Below are positions 45,536-58,657 of a stretch of DNA of 64,000 nt, one piece after another (position 1 is the stretch's first letter; every line of letters begins with the position of its first letter). The stretch is from the NCBI GenBank assembly GCA_020465985.1, contig JAANYP010002852.1, positions 124,001 to 188,000 of the forward strand, written 5' to 3'. Origin of the DNA: Centrapalus pauciflorus. Its lineage: Eukaryota; Streptophyta; Magnoliopsida; Asterales; Asteraceae. The translations under genes and the position numbers were made by a program. The notes beneath the pieces were generated by a model. It was not told the DNA's origin and searched no databases. It saw only the letters and a list, made by a program, of their open reading frames with translations.

Positions 45536-48500
45536 CTACTTATCAAAAGCTTTGATAAATAAATTTGCATTATTATCATCCGTTGCCACTTTTACCAACT
45601 TGATTAAGTTCTTTTCAGCACAATCATGTATAAAACGGTGTCTTATGTCTATGTGCTTGGTTTTATTATGTTTAACTGGATTATTAGTTATTGCAATTGT
45701 TGACTGGTTATCTATCCTAATAGGAGTATGAGTATAAGTCAAACCATAATCCAGCAATTGTTGTTGTATCCACCGAACCTGTGAACAGCAACTACCAGCA
45801 GCAACATATTCGGCCTCGCACGTTGACACGGCTACCGAAGTCTATTTCTTGCATTGCCAGGAAACGAGTCTCCCTCCTAGGAACTGACAACCTCCAGTTG
45901 TTGACTTGCGTGTCAAGCTGCATCCTCCGTAGTCTGAATACATGAACGCCTCCAATTCCAGATCTCCCTCCGCGTGATACCAAAGTCTCAGCTTCGGTTT
46001 CGACTTGAGGTATCGTAGAATCCGCTTCACAGCTTTCATGTGCATTTCTTTCGGATTAGCTTGAAACCTAGCACAAATACCAACAACAAACATTATATCA
46101 GGTCTAGAAGCAGTTAAATACATAAGTGACCCGATCATGGCCCGATATAACGTCGGATCCACATCGGTATCACTTTCTGTACCCGGTCCGAGATTGTGAT
46201 TCACTTGAATCGGCGTGCTGAAGTGAGCTGTCAGCTTGGTTCCTTCCATCACGAAGTGCTCTAAGATGTCATAGACATACTTCGTCTGATGAATAAACAT
46301 GCCCTCCTTCCTCTATTCGACTTGCAAACCCAGAAAGAAGTTTAACTCACCCATTGCACTCATCTCAAACTTTGACTTCATCACCTTTTCAAAATCAGTG
46401 CACATTTGCTCGTCTGATGATCCAAAAATGATATCATCGACGTACACTTGTCCCAAGATGTAATGTTCTCTTTTTCGCTTCATGAAAAGTGTACTGTCTA
46501 TTCTCCCTCTTTCAAACCCATTTTTTAAAAGATGGTTGGATAGAGTCTCGTACCACGCCCTCGGTGCTTGATGCAAACCATACAAAGCCTTATCTAAACG
46601 ATATACTCTGTCTGGATACTTTGGATCTGTAAACCCGAGCGGCTGTTCCACATACACCAGTTCCTTCACTTTCCCATAAAGGAAAGCTCTCTTAACATCT
46701 AGCTGATAAACCTTAAAACCCTTGAAGGAAGCAAAAGCCAGAAACAAACGGATTGCTTCAAGCCTTTCCACTGGCGCGAGCACTTCATTGTAATCGATTC
46801 CTTCCTCTTGGTTGAAACCCTTTACCACCAGTCTTGCTTTGTTGCGAGTGACTATACCCCGATCATCTCTTTTGCACTTAAAAACCCATTTGGTTCCTAT
46901 TGCTATTTCTCCTCGAGGTAACGGAACTAACTCCCACACTTCTAGTTTCCTAAACTGTGACAGTTCTTCCTGCATCGCTTCAACCCAAGAGTTGTCTTTT
47001 AGTGCCATCTGCACATTTTTCGGCTCTACTTGCGAGATAAAGCATGAATAGAGGCATGTATGAAAGGCCTCGGAGTCCTTTATCATCGACAACAACACTG
47101 TGTTGTTATTTAAACTACTCCTAGTCCTCACACCAGCATTAGGACTTCCTATGATACTTTCAATAGGATGATTCTTGTTGATCCTAGATGTCTCTATCTC
47201 GTCAACTCTCAGATTATCTCCTAAATTTGATCCTATCTCTCCTAACGGGGGAACGACTTCAGACTCCACATTTTCTTCCTCATGGACACTGTCTTCAGAG
47301 GTTGAATTTGTAGCCTGATTTTCGTTTGTAGGCGCTTCAGAATCAGTAACTTTTGGAGATTTATCTTCAGTTGATGTAGGCTCAGATGTTGATTGAAAAG
47401 TGGTCCTCGGAAAACTATGACCCTTGTCATTCAGATTTAATGATGACATCTCCTTTTCGATAGTACCTGCATTTCCATCCAAAGGAATGTTAAATGACTC
47501 AAACAATTTGTCATAATCAAATATCCATTCCGGACCAGTTTGGGGTTCACGTGTATAACTTGTGACTTCAATGTTATACACAATCTCTACTGTACCATTT
47601 GATTTATTAAAAACCCTTTTATTTGGTGAATTCGGCACATAACCTAGGAAGTATCATTCGTCAGCCTTTTCACCAAACTTAGGTTGATGTTTTATTTTCA
47701 TTAAAATACATGGTACCCCAAAAGGTTTGAAGCCAGTTAAATTAGGTGGTCGCTTATTCAAAACTCCATAACAGGTTTTGTTCAATGATTTGACAGTAAG
47801 GACACGGATTAAAACATGGCACGCGGTATTCACTGCCTCCCCCCAAAACATGGTAGGAAGCTTTGAATCCGATAGCATGGTCCTTGCTGCCTCAATCAAT
47901 GTCCTGTTTTTCCGTTCGGCCACCCCATTTTGTTGTGGCTCATAAGGTGCACTAAATTGATGCACTATGCCCTTGGATAGGCAATATACACCAATAACTG
48001 TGTTTTTAAACTCTGTTCCGTTATCACTTCGAATGCGTTTAACCCTCGTTCCGTATGAATTTTCCACTTGGTCTAAGAACCCGATGAGCTTTCCAGCCGT
48101 CTCGTCCTTTGTACCTAAAAAGAAAACCCAAGAAAAACGTGAGTAATCGTCAGTAATAACTAAAAAGTAGCAACTACCACCTATACTCCTTTTGTTGATT
48201 TGTCCGAAGAGATCCATATGCAACAAATAGAATGTGGCAGCGATGGAGTTCTGAGTCTTGGACTTGTGTGCCTTCTTGTGTTGTTTTCCTTTCTTGCACG
48301 GTAGACACTTATCCTCGAACTGAAAACTCTCCATAGGAACACCTTGCACTAACCCATTTTTCGTAATGTAGTTCATCTTTCTCAGGTGCAAGTGTGCCAT
48401 GCGTCTGTGCCATAAAACCGACTCAGTCTCTGAAGATTTTGATAGAAGACAAATTGGTCCCATCGAAGATTCCGGCTTCTTCATGTCTAGCATGTACAGG

Positions 48501-48850
48501 TCCTTCTTCCTTGGAGCCCTCATCAGTATCCATTCCTCAGGTACTTTGAATCCCGGTTTCAGCACTAATACCTTAGTATCAGTGAAAAGTACTGAGTTCT
48601 TCTTATCACAGATTTGAGATACACTAATGAGATTGTGAACCAGTTTATCAACGTGATAAACTTGATCCAGTTTGATAGTCCCATTAGTGACCACTCCAGT
48701 ACCGGTGATATTTCCTCCTTTATTGCCAGCGAATGATACAAATCCCTGATTCCCTCCCTTGGAGTCTGCAAGTAGACTTCTCTCCCCTGTCATGTGCCTG
48801 GAGCAACCACTGTCGATGAACCATTTATTGTTTGGACCTGTAGTTATCTC
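45536..48850 (-). pseudogene. pol: Copia F pol, nearly complete with a few stops
   Basis: Protease WFIDSGCSRHMTG, pre-integrase, integrase zinc region (LWHRRMAH, CLPCKKGK) and core residues D (HMDLFGQ), D (RIRSDNGTEF) and E (NGVAERKNRTLIEA) lie in one 400-codon frame (47654-48856). The RT frame 46313-47638 has [12 protein letters not shown] and YVDDIIFGS. RNase H is at 45842-46300 and 45536-45829. Breaks: stop near 47650, stop near 46305 (after FLGLQVE), stop near 45840 (after WQCKK). Catalytic residues of protease, integrase and RT are all still present. Confidence 0.9.
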
Positions 48851-48879
48851 CTGCACATGAAAGAAAATAGTTTAGTTAT
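48851..48879 (-). promoter_or_regulatory. Intron-like 3' splice site at the gag-pol junction of copia F
   Basis: On the minus strand a branch-like ATAACTAAA (48871-48879) overlaps the gag stop, then comes a T-rich tract and TGTGCAG ending at 48851. Protease sequence follows at once. A GTATGT donor-like motif lies 82 nt upstream of the acceptor end (near 48932), but splicing there would not join the frames. Confidence 0.5.
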
Positions 48880-51484
48880 CACGGAGAACCCAAGCCATAA
48901 CTAACTTGGTAATACCATTCTCGTCCACATACTTAAACACTTTCAAATACCCATCTCGCCTTTTAGGTGACTTGGGTCTTTGAATTGGAGTCTGTTGTGG
49001 TGCAGAGTGATTTAAGTTCACTCTCGGCCTTTGTGTAGGCATTTCCTTTGGAGCTCTCGAATAGTTACGATTATAATGCATTTCCGACTGATATCCCTGA
49101 GCTCTACCTAGTGTTTGATGTCTTACAGGGGTATATGACCTAACCGGAGTGTAAGCTCTGCTAGGTGTGGTACTCCTATAGTTCTGTTGCGGTCCTGACC
49201 TAGATTGATTAATGACTCTATTTGGTGAATTAGTCCTAATCACTTCTTTTGGTCATCCTGACACAGGCATTTGTTTCACAGCAGATTTTGGTGCATCTTG
49301 CACAGTTTTCTCGGTATTCTGAGAACTACTTGTGCTTGCAACACTATGAGAAGGCTTAAGTTGTTACGGCTTTCCAGTCTTAGGTGTATTATCTACTTTT
49401 CTATGCGGACAGCTAGAAGCAACATGCCCCCTTTCGTGACATCCAAAGCAATACATTTTGTCAATTGACTTCTTGTGTGTGCCATTTGACTTAGGTGTCT
49501 CACTAGTGTCTGGCTCTTTTGGTTCAACTATAGCGACTGGTTCATCCTCCTGATCATTAAAGTCAAATTTTGTGTTATCCTACATGTTTATCACTAGAGG
49601 ATGACACAAATTTAACTTTCTTAATCTTGATATTATTAGCAGTCACCTTAGTTTCATTTTCTTTTGCAATTTCAGACACTGGTTCCGGTATTTCCTCTGA
49701 TTCAACTGATTTCTCAGTTTTCTCCTGAGGTTGAGGTACATAGTTATTGTTGAAAGGTGGAGGACTCTAATGATATCGTAGACCTACAGGCTTCTTAGAC
49801 TGACGCTGTGCATCTAAGGTTTTCCCTAGGTTAAGAGATGAGTTCCTAAACTTTTCAAGTTTACGGTTGACCTCAGCTACCTTTACCTTAGACTCTGCTA
49901 GCTCTACTTCTTTGGATTTAAGCTCCTTGGTTAATGCCTCAACACGTTCATACATTACTTCTAACCTAACACACTGTTCGCTTAGTTTGTCCTTTAGAAC
50001 TATAACATCCTGTGCATCAGCCTTAAGCTTATCCCTAAGATCTTACTTTATATCTACTAGGCTAGCATTATCTGATTTTAACGATTCATTTTAAGCAGAT
50101 ATGGTTTGATGTGATTCTAGTACTAAATTTAACCTATCGTTAGACGTAGTACATAAATCACATAAATCATGAGAAAGAGAAAAGTTCAGAGTTACCTTGG
50201 TATGATCTAATTCCACGTTGGCCATCTGTGCGGCAAACTCCTGAATTGTCTGATCAGCTGACTTTTCTACCCACATCGGACTGCTTTCATTCTGACTGCT
50301 GTCCCCTGTGATTTCCTCTGCCCCATCACTTCCAGTCTCAGTCACTTCAGCCATAAAGGCTCTAGCATTCGATTCTGGATGTGTACTCCAGTCATAAGTT
50401 CCATCTAGCTGTCTGTCTGATGTAACGTTGGATAACGGACCAGCTATATTCGCCTGACTGGTTGAACTACTTGGTAGATATCGCCCTTGCGATTTATTCT
50501 GATACTGTCCCTGGTAGTTCTCTACTTTCGGTCTCTGACACTCTCTAGCGAAGTGTCCTAATCCCTGACAGTTGTAACACTTAACTTTGGACTTATCAAA
50601 TCCAATCTTCTTGTTACTAACGTTCATATTCCTTCCCGTTCTTCTGGTCTAGCGAACCCTAAAAAAGCCCTACTTAGTGAGTCTTCTGTTTCAGCCGGTG
50701 ACGACGTCTCTCTCGAGAAAAATGCTGTAGTGGTCTTCAATTCAGTTGCCACTGAAGGTTTTGATTTCCCAAAGTACATAGCAGGATCTTGAACTTGGTC
50801 ATGATCCGTTTCCTTTTTCAGCAACTCAAAGTGATATGCCCTCAGCGTTCCGATAACATTATCTAGAGTCAGAGTATAGAATTTGTTTTCATCATGCTTT
50901 ATTAAGGCCACATACATCTCCCATTTGGCCGGTAAAGCATCCAGAATCTTGTTAATCTTCTCCGTTTCACTATACTCCATGTCGTGGCTGTCTAACTCAG
51001 TTAGCAAATGATAGAATCGTGTGATAGTCTCATCCAGCTTTTCGTTTTTCAATGCTTTGAAGATTGCAAACTGCTGCTTAAGCATTTCCATGCGATTCTT
51101 TCTGACCCTGGGGTTATTTTCACACCGTTTCTTTAACGCATCCCACAGCTCTTTTGCTGTCTTCTGATTACGGAAGGTGTGCAAGATCTCCTGAGGTAAC
51201 GCCATACGAATGATAGCGAATGCACGGTTTTCTACTTCATACAGCTTTTTGTCGTCGTCTTTCATTTTTCAATAAGTCACAACTTTTTGTCGACCTTCGA
51301 CCTCAGCTGTAGGTGGAATGTATCCTTCGTCGATGCAGATCCACATTCGCATATCAATAAATCTCGCGAAGTCGGCAAACCTATCCTTCCACCAGTAATA
51401 ATCCTCAATTTTCATCAACTTCGGTGGTGAATTCGCCTTTCCAACCTCGTGATCCATCTCCATAAACCTCTGCAGACTTGTCAT
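48872..51484 (-). pseudogene. gag: Copia F gag, with two zinc knuckles, several breaks
   Basis: The likely start is the ATG at 51484 (MTSLQRFMEMDHEVG) followed by YYWWKDRFADFARFI. A stop near 51270 is followed by 50624-51265 with the helical gag domain (AKELWDALKKRCENN, ILDALPAKWEMYV). Knuckle 1 [14 protein letters not shown] is near 50540-50580. A coiled coil runs about 49767-50230. Knuckle 2 CFGCHERGHVASSC lies near 49415-49460. A basic Arg/Pro-rich tail ends at the AAC-TAA stop before the acceptor-like site. Frameshifts or stops lie near 50625, 50090, 49765, 49590 and 49255. Confidence 0.85.
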
Positions 51485-51524
51485 TGTTTCAAATATATTT
51501 AAATTCAAACTTAATTAATTTAAT

Positions 51525-51904
51525 TCGAAATTAATTTAAATTAATTCTTTCGAATTTAGGTAAATTCGAATCTAATTTAATTTAAACCTGTTTGGAATTA
51601 AATTCGAATATAAGTTTTAAATCCAGCTAAACTCGAAATTAATGACAAAGTCGAAGCTCCACTAATCTCGTAACCCCAATTAAATTCGAAGGTCAAATTA
51701 AATTCGAAAACCCAACTAAACTCGAATGTCCAAATTCGATCTGAGACTAAAATCGAAATCCATGCAAATTCGAATTGGCCAAATTCGAATCAAACTTTAA
51801 GGAAACTCGAAAGGAGCGTATGTTGGTCAAACTCGAATTTTTAGAAAACCCTAATACTCCCTTACTAAACTCGAGCGCCGCAAATTCGAAAAACGGCTAA
51901 TACT
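51525..51904 (-). repeat. TCGA-core array in the copia F leader
   Basis: TCGA occurs at 51525, 51550, 51566, 51604, 51633, 51651, 51668, 51686, 51704, 51722, 51736, 51753, 51770, 51785, 51807, 51833, 51871, 51886 and 51904. In the centre the step is 14-18 nt, mostly 17-18. The flanks are AAATTCGAA- or AACTCGAA-like. It lies between primer site and gag, as in copia A and E. Confidence 0.8.
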
Positions 51905-52102
51905 TCGAGTTTTTCATGTTTTTCAGATTTCAATATTTTTACTAGTAAAAATACTGATTTTCGTCAAAGACTTGAACTACAACAAAGTATTTCCCGAAAT
52001 CTGATTTGTTAAGCTCGAAAAACCTCAAAAATCGTGATATTAACCGTCCAAAAACGTCAAGAAACCTAGGAGGTTGCTAATGAACACGAAGAACACCCCT
52101 TA

Positions 52103-52114
52103 GGTCTGATACCA
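52103..52114 (-). other. Copia F primer-binding site (Met-tRNA type, degenerate)
   Basis: The plus strand GGTCTGATACCA gives TGGTATCAGACC on the minus strand, two bases before the LTR. The last bases differ from the canonical site. Confidence 0.75.
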
Positions 52115-52116
52115 CT

Positions 52117-52740
52117 TGTAAGGTCTTGCACTCACGGATCTATCTAGACGCGACACCGTCCAACGAGTGCGGAATCCTCGTTAGCGGCTTGACGGTAAGA
52201 TCACACGCACGGAACACAGAGACTACCACAATGTTATACGAACGACAACGAACGTACCTACACAATGATTCTCTCCGAAAACACTCTATGATTACCAGTA
52301 AACTCGAGATCGCCTTTGCTTAATTACTCTACGAAATTCTGCAAAAGTCTGATTATTATTCGAGTTAATCCTTAATTATACTGACGAATTTGAGTTTTTC
52401 TTAGGACAAATTCGAAACAGGCCCAAGGCCCATCGAATTTGTCCACTTGACAAATTCGAATTTACCAATATGTACAAATTCGAATTTATATCAAATTCGA
52501 ATTTCTACTTTCATACTTCTCTTTGAACATATGTTTTAACTTATTTTTGAATATATCTTTGACCTTTATGTTTGAACTTCTTGTAATACATTACACCAAG
52601 TTCAAACATACGAACAATAAATATCAAACACACAAAATCACATATTTCAAACACTAGCCAATATTCAATATTACGTAATTTGACTTACACAAAATGCCAA
52701 CTATACTTAGACTGCTATCGTCACACAAGGTGTACCAACA
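52117..52740 (-). repeat. Copia F 5' LTR
   Basis: 624 bp, starting TGTAAGGTC and ending GTGTACCAACA on the plus strand, followed by the ATGTA target copy. It carries the same AAATTCGAATTT palindromes as the 3' LTR. Confidence 0.95.
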
Positions 52741-52745
52741 ATGTA

Positions 52746-55700
52746 AATAGGAGTGGATAGGAAATTCATACCATAGTCTCTCAGTTGATTCTGAATGCGC
52801 ATCACTTGGGAACAGCAGCTTGCAGCTGCTACATATTCTGCTTCTGTGGATGAGGTGGAGACAATTGTTTGCTTTTTGCACTGCCAAGAGACTAATCTTG
52901 CTCCTAGATACTGACATCCACCAGTTGTGGACTTTCTGTCAATGTTGCATCCTCCATAATCACTGTCAGAATAGGTTGTTAGTTCAAGAGGAGAGTCTTT
53001 AGGATACCAGAGGGCCAAATGTGGTTGGCCTTTGAGATATCTAAAGATTCTCTTAACAGCAAACAGGTGTGTGTCCTTTGGGGCACATTGAAACCTGGCA
53101 CAAACACAAACAACAAACATTATATCAGGTGTAGAATATGTGAGATACATAAGTGAACCTATCAAGGATCTGTATAGGTGAATGTCCACATCTTCTCCAT
53201 CTTTGTCTGCATCAAGCTGCTTGTGAGTGTCCATTGGAGTACTAGCAACTTTGGTCTCTTTGTAACCAAACTTTTCCACTATGTCTTTAACATACTTTGA
53301 TTGACTTATAAAAAGCCCTGTAGGCTTCTGCTTGACCTGCAAACCTAGAAAGAAGGTGAGTTCCCCCATTGAACTCATTTGAAACTTTTTGTGCATCAAT
53401 GCCTCAAATTCTTTGCACAGACTGTCATTGGTAGACCCAAAGATAATATCATCAACGTATATCTGAACAAGCAGAATCTCAGATTTGATGGACCTTGTGA
53501 ACAATGTTTTGTCTAGAGTACCTCTCTTAAATCCATTCTGTAGAAGGTATGATGACAGAGTATCATACCATGCTCTAGGGGCTTGGTGGAGTCCATAGAG
53601 GGCTTTGTCTAATTTGTAGACTATATCTGGATACTTGTAGTCTTCAAAACCAGGAGGTTGACATACATAGACCTCTTCTTCAATTGTGCCATACGAGAAA
53701 GCATACTTCACATCCATTTGATACATTTTAAACCCTTTGAAGCTTGCATAGGCTAGGAACAGTGATGGCTTCAATTCTTGCCACTGGAGCAAAGACATCA
53801 TCATAATCTATTCCTTCTTCTTGAGTGTATCCCTATGCTACCAATCCTGCTTTGTTCTTGATGACTATCCCTCTCTCATCCTTCTTGTTTCTGAAAACAC
53901 ATCTTGTACCAATTGGCTTATTTCCCTTAGGAAGATCAACTAGAGTCCATACATTCTGAGTCTTGAATTGCAGAAGTTCTTCCTGCATTGGTTCAATCCA
54001 AGATGGATCTTTCAAAGCCTCTGATGCCTTTTTAGGTTCTAATTGTGACATGAAACATGCATGTTCAAAGGCATGTAGATTGAATTCTGGCACTGTTGAT
54101 TCAACATCAGTAGACTCTTTGTGAACCATTGTCCTTGTCTGCATAAGAGTGCGTGGATCACCCATTATCTAATTGAGAGGATGATACTTGTGAACTCTGA
54201 GTGTTGGCTCTCTGTCTGTCTGAAAAGAAGTTCCTAGATTTGTATCATCTCCATCAGGAAAACTTGATAGTTCAGCTTCAGGAACAGCTTGACTAGAATC
54301 TGGGACTGCTTCCCTTTGTGATGGAGCTGTTCCCTCAGGACTTCGGATTTGCACTTCATAGTTTGGATTTGAATCATGTTGAGCATCCAGTACCCCTGGT
54401 GGGTCACAAGATAGAAGTGGTATAATCGTATACTCATCCCATTGACCAGAATCTTCAACAATTTGAAACTTTGTGCCAACAGCTTGATCATTTGTGCTAC
54501 CAGCATGAGCATTCGTGTTGGTAGCTTCAACCCTATTTTCATCAGGTTCTGTAGTATACTCAACAAAGCTCAGAGAATTAGTTAGTGAATCTAAATCAAA
54601 CAACCAATCAGGACCAGTGCCTTTGACTTTTGCAGTGTTTTCATTAAATTCAACATTGGCACACTCTTCATTGGTTTTAGACACACTGTTATATACTCTA
54701 TAGGCTTTGCTTTGTGTGGAGTATCTTACAAAGAAACCTTCTTCAGCCTTACTTTCAAATTTTCCTAAGTGAGTCTTAGTGTGCAAAATGATGCATGAAC
54801 AGCCAAAAGACTTTAGAAAGGCTATTAAGGGGACTCTATGATGGAATAACTCATATGGAGTTTTTCCTTGTGATTGAACAACCTGTACCCTATGTAGAAC
54901 ATAACAAGTTGTATTGACTGCTTCTGCCCAAAAGGTCATTGGTAGTTTGGAATCAGCTAGCATGGTTCTAGCAGCCTCAATTAAAGTTATGTTCTTTCTT
55001 TCAGCTACACCATTTTGATGTGGTGTTCTTGGTGCACTATATTGCCTAGCAATACCTTTAAACTCAGTTCCATTGTCTGACCTTATCACCTTAACTTTTG
55101 TTGGATTGATTTTCTATCTTAAGAATAAATGATTTAACTAGCTCAGCAGTTTCATCCTTAGACCTAAGAAAGTATACCCAAGTGAATCTGGTGAAGTCAT
55201 CAACAATGACTAAACAGTAAGCCCTTTTATTCAAACTCAAAACAGATGTTGGACCAAAGAGATCCATATGAATAAGATGAAGAGCAGATGAGATTGAATT
55301 TAGTTCTTTGGCCTTATGAGAAGATTTGTGTCGCTTGCCTTTAAGACATGCTACACAATGATCATCAGAAATGAACTCCTTTTGTGGTAAACCTCTTACC
55401 AAATTCTATTTGACCAGCACATTCATGGATTTGAAGTTTATGTGACACATCCTTCTATGCCAAAGAGAAGACTCATTAGATGATGCTTTGGATATCAAAT
55501 AGCTTAAAGTACTTGATTTGGATAAAAGATCTGTGTCGAAACAGTAGATAATGTCCTTTCTTGGTGTTCTAAGTAAAACAAGACTTTCAGGTATTTTAAA
55601 ATCTTTTGAAAGAACAATGCACTCAGAATCTGTGAAGACAACAATATTTTGTTTATCACAGATTTGAGACACACTCAATAAATAGTACTTCAGCTGTTCA

Positions 55701-55906
55701 ACATATAAAACATCATTGAAAAGCATATTGCCTGCTTTGACAGTAGCTTTACCTGTTACCTTACCGCCCTTGGAATTTCCTCCAAATGCAACAAACCCAC
55801 CTTCAAAGCCTTTGAAGTTTGACAAGCAATCAGAGTTGCCTGTCATGTGCCTAGAGCATCCACTGTCCAAATGCCATCTTGTTTGATGTTGTGACCTGTG
55901 GTTGCC
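52746..55906 (-). pseudogene. pol: Copia D pol, disrupted
   Basis: Protease WHLDSGCSRHMTG is at about 55860. Pre-integrase, integrase zinc region (LWHRRMCH, CVACLKGK), integrase core, RT with YVDDIIFGS near 53455, and RNase H up to the copia F insertion follow. Breaks: a stop near 55405, a frameshift near 55090, a deletion of 11 codons directly after RSDNGTEFK in the integrase core (relative to copia B), a stop near 54168, a stop near 53833, and a frameshift near 53780. The frame past 52746 to the left is copia F LTR, not pol. Confidence 0.9.
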
Positions 55907-55932
55907 CTGCACAAATAAAAGCTTAGTTAGTA
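55907..55932 (-). promoter_or_regulatory. Intron-like 3' splice site at the gag-pol junction of copia D
   Basis: The minus strand is TACTAACTAA (55923-55932) followed by a T-rich tract and TGTGCAG ending at 55907. It has nearly the same sequence as copia B 10301-10326. Confidence 0.5.
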
Positions 55933-58582
55933 GTGGAGTAAACCCAAACCAAGTTGGTTTTAGGTTGTCCTTGTGCATTGACTTAACTAAATACTAGCTT
56001 TAACTTCTTATACTTAATGAGATCCACTGATGGATTCTGTGGAGAGTATTTTGTTATTACATGAGGTATCCAGGTGTTTTGTCCAACCTTTGTAGTAACA
56101 GTCTCAGATGATCCATTACCAGTCCCAGTTTTAAGCCTAGCAGTTTGAACTGAGTGTTTAGTGCTAATAGCTTCAGAATTTGCACTAATAGTCTCAACTT
56201 TAGGCCTGGCAGTTTCAACATTTGTATCAACAGTTTCATCTGAGTTTCTGCCTTTAACACACCATATCTGTTTAAAATTTGATTTGGGTTTTGCCAAAAG
56301 TTGTTTTTGGTGTGTGGACTGTGTTTTTTATTGACTTTTGAGAACCTGTGATCAACTGTTTTCTTTGGAACTGGTGCAACTGGTGGTTTGACCTTAAGAT
56401 TTTTTGTGTTTTTAACAAATTCCTGTTTCTGAACCACAGTCTGTTTTGCAACAGATGGTTTGTATAAGTAATGTCTGGCCAAATGGTTTTTCCTGCCACA
56501 ATGGAAACATCTTTTGACTGTTTTGATTTGAGAACCAGTTTTATCAATCCATAACTGATTCTTGTTCCTTTGATTTCCCCTTACCTGCTGTTGTTTGGGA
56601 AACTTTTGGACACCATGCTTTTGGCATGTGCAGATTGGAACAGTCTTACCTCTTTTATTTCCTTTTGAGGAGGATGCAGTGTTACAGTTAGAAGGTACAG
56701 AAACATGTGAAGCATCATGGCATACACTCATCTTCTCTTTTTCTTTCTTAGTGGGGTTAGGAGCTTCTATAGGTGCACTCATTGTTTTGTGTTCTTTCTC
56801 AACTTCTTTGCACTCACACTCTTCATTTGGAATAAGATCTTCTTTAGATTCAGGACTATTTTCAATGACAGGATCTACAATGGTCATAGACTCATCTAAT
56901 GGTTCATTAACAAGCCTATCAGCAACTTCACTCATTGGATGAATGTATTTGTTGTTGTATGGAGGTGGAGTGGCTCTGTATCCTATACCTTCTTTTGGAT
57001 TTAGCTGAGATTTTACCCTATCTTTAAATTGAACTTCCATTAGGTGTTCCAGCTTTTGATTTGCCAATTTGAAGTTTCCTAGATCTATATTGACAGATTC
57101 TAGTTTCTTATTAGTTTCTAACACCTTCTGTTCAGCCTCATCTAATTTCTTATTTAGGGACTCTATTTTCTTATTTAGCTCCTTTTTCTCCCACTCATGA
57201 TATGTTTTATCATGTCCCATTTGAATCTCATTATCCTTATAATCATTGATCTGTTTTTCAAGATCTTCTATGGCCTGCATGTATTCATATCTCCTTTCTT
57301 CCATCTTAGATAAAGTTTTGCACATGCTTTCATTATGATCTCTGTACTTTTTAACCATATTTTTGCATGTTTGAGAGCAGAGTTTAGCATTCACCTCAGA
57401 TGGTAGTTCAGTGGAGGTGACATTTGATGTTTCTGCCATTAGAGCTTGATTTTGAAACTCTTCCTCTGTCTGATCACTCTAGTCAAACACATTGTCTTCT
57501 TGAGAGACAAGTGCTTGTGATGATGAATCTTGATTAGTTTGTTGGGGTGTTGGTGGCTGTTGACCTTGGGATCTGCATTCTCTGGCAAAGTGGCCAAGCT
57601 TGTGACATTTAAAGCATTCTACTTTGGATTTATCAAATGCTGGTTTCCCTTCTGGTCTGGCTTGAAAGTTGGATCTGCCAGTTCTTTTCAGAAACCTTTT
57701 AGCCCTCATAGTTAACATTGCATGCTGCCATTTCAAGTCCATCTCGTCTAGATCATCTGGATGGATCTGTTCTAAATCTTCAGCATTTAGAGCAAATAGT
57801 CCTTCATTCACAACAAAAGCTTCATAATGAACTTCAGTAGAGTTACCATCAGCACCGGAAAAAGAATCACAACAGTTAGATTTTTCAGATGACAGAAGAG
57901 TAGTGTTATGATTATAAGAAAATGATTTCTTTTTGGTTTCAATCTTAGTTTCAAACACTCTCAGACTGTTGTAAAGGTCATCCAACTCTATTTCATCAAG
58001 AGTGTCTTTGGTTCTCCATTGTGCATCATAGACCGTCCACTATTCACCAAGAGATCTAAGAAATTTTCTGTTTACTTCATCTTGATCCAAGCAGACTTTG
58101 GCACTCTCCAATTCACCTATCAGTTTGTTAAACCTGTCAAATATTTGAGTAAGGTTTTCATTCTTGCCACCAGAATAGTTCTCATACTGCTGTTTCAAAA
58201 GATCCTTTTGATTTCTCTTGGTGCTAGCATTGCCAGCAAATCTTTTCTCTAAATCAATCTAAAGAGAATGAGCAGTGTAAAACTTTTTAAACTAGTGTTG
58301 ATAAGCATTAGGAATGGTTATCTGTAGAAGTGTAAGAGCTTTCACTTCATTCATTCTAGCCTTTCTTTCAAGTTCAATATTTGGAGGAGTTTTTATGGGT
58401 TTACCCTCAGCATCAAGTTCAGGATCAACTACAGGAGGAAATTCAACAGCTTCTCATATGGCATAGTCAATAAATTGAATGTGCTGTTGAATCCTGAGTT
58501 TCCACATCTCAAACTCAGTGGGTTTGAGCATAGGCACTTTAAGTCCTTGCCCAGATCCACTACTGCTATTATCAAATTCCAT
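55923..58582 (-). pseudogene. gag: Copia D gag, broken
   Basis: The ATG at 58582 gives MEFDNSSSGSGQGLKVP, matching the copia B gag. The helical domain has several stops (for example in the positions equivalent to B residues 42 and 105). Knuckle 1 [14 protein letters not shown] is intact (57479-57985). The coiled coil is in the frame 56057-57439. Knuckle 2 reads CFHCGRKNHLARHY, so its last Cys is lost. A frameshift near 56290 precedes the tail. It ends at the same AAC-TAA as copia B. Confidence 0.9.
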
Positions 58583-58641
58583 TGCAGAAAATTAAAAATT
58601 TTAAAAGAAAGCTTCTGACTTTGAAAACAAAGAAAGACCTG

Positions 58642-58655
58642 TGGCTCTGATACCA
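58642..58655 (-). other. Copia D primer-binding site (initiator Met-tRNA)
   Basis: The plus strand TGGCTCTGATACCA is the exact complement of the copia B site, two bases before the LTR at 58658. Confidence 0.95.
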
Positions 58656-58657
58656 CT

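Larger units (their letters stand above)
39650..52740 (-). mobile_element. Copia F: 13.1-kb Sirevirus-type element, TSD ATGTA
   Basis: LTRs 39650-40274 and 52117-52740 are flanked by ATGTA (39645-39649, 52741-52745). It is inserted in the RNase H of copia D. It belongs to a different family from B/D, with other LTRs and a 2.2-kb noncoding block before its aORF, but has the same plan: gag with two knuckles, pol, aORF. By eye the LTRs differ at about 27 sites plus one indel. The left LTR begins TCTAAGG instead of TGTAAGG, so one end is mutated. Coding regions carry only a few stops and frameshifts each. Confidence 0.95.

Noticed and set aside
52707..52745. C-terminal end of the copia D RT/RNase H frame (past 52746)
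   Set aside because: Those codons are the LTR of copia F read by accident after the insertion point.
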